In this document: in pieces, positions 63,631 through 64,000 of the stretch
Position numbering within the stretch: position 1 is the stretch's first letter
Layout: every line of letters begins with the position of its first letter
DNA from: Mactra quadrangularis
Lineage: Eukaryota; Mollusca; Bivalvia; Venerida; Mactridae
Length of the DNA stretch: 64,000 bases
Direction of reading: 5' to 3'
NCBI GenBank assembly: GCA_025267735.1
Contig: CM046301.1
Span: 66,235,872-66,299,871, forward strand
The notes under the pieces: model-generated
Database searches by the model: none
Seen by the model: the letters and a program-made list of their open reading frames with translations, nothing else
Told to the model about the DNA's origin: nothing
Translations under genes and position numbers: made by a program

Positions 63631-64000
63631 GTAAGGAAAATATTAAAATGAATTATAACAAAAAAATATATAAAGATGTTCTATTTTACTATTAAAATAT
63701 TCAATATGGAATATACAATTACTCGAAACTACTATCTACAAAAAGAAAGAAAATATTTAAGCTGTGCTTAGAACAATAAATTCTGACCTTGCAATTGTCT
63801 GATGTTTGGGTTTCATTCGTTTTACAATAGTTGTTTCCAGTCAAAACATAATGAAACCGTTTTGATATTTTAATCATTGCACAATGGTTGCACTGTATTT
63901 TATTCATGTGTAAACTACAAGCACATCGTGTGTATATTTAAAATCTAAGACACCTGTTTGTATTTTTTGTGGGAATATTCGATTAAACTGATTTTTTAAA
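63631..64000. other. Intron following the LDLa exon
   Basis: It begins with the donor GTAAGGAAAA and continues to the window edge with AT-rich sequence. No further exon is visible. Confidence 0.5.

Overview
The window is AT-rich animal DNA with split genes, canonical GT/AG introns and a very heavy load of short inverted-repeat elements and tRNA-derived SINEs. The content (a membrane-type Toll-like receptor, an LDLa-module gene, invertebrate-style SINEs and MITEs) suggests a lophotrochozoan, most likely a mollusc. That is inference; no species-diagnostic sequence was seen. Exons were assigned by eye, requiring matching splice sites, continuous reading phase and recognisable protein family.

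Left part (1-7,030, minus strand): a start-codon-bearing fragment at the very edge resembles the beginning of a RecQ-like helicase. Four phase-consistent exons (7,028 to 4,623) encode the N-terminal 244 residues of a PGGHG/ATHL1-like collagen glucosidase (GH65); its catalytic exons are not in the window. Two large foldback repeats (1,273-2,302 and 2,713-4,056) and a SINE lie between them.

7,030-18,203 holds no recognisable gene, only dispersed repeats. 18,204-38,465 (plus strand) is a complete 12-coding-exon serine palmitoyltransferase subunit 2 gene (546 aa, PLP lysine K367), with a spliced 3' UTR reaching about 40,545. Its introns carry a nested-palindrome element (20.4-20.9 kb), MITEs and a 31-bp minisatellite. 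Its 3' UTR carries a GGGAGTTAACT repeat series and ends in a MITE that contains an AATAAA.

40,880-46,616 is intergenic: a SINE, a minisatellite bounded by inverted ends (41,790-42,896) and a 610-bp foldback element with TA target duplication. 46,617-50,043 (minus strand) is a complete two-coding-exon Toll-like receptor (883 aa: signal peptide, LRRs, one membrane span, TIR). Its 5' side has a ~150-bp tandem repeat, a candidate non-coding exon end and a cluster of immune-type binding-site matches.

53.9-61.5 kb is dominated by one large inverted-repeat element with ~1.1-kb arms, itself invaded by two MITEs, tRNA-like elements and a decayed LINE fragment. At the right edge (62,559 onward, plus strand) begins a cysteine-rich LDL-receptor class A gene.

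The genes are unrelated housekeeping, matrix and immunity loci with no operon-like logic. The unusual content is in the repeat structures; no new multi-gene system was found.
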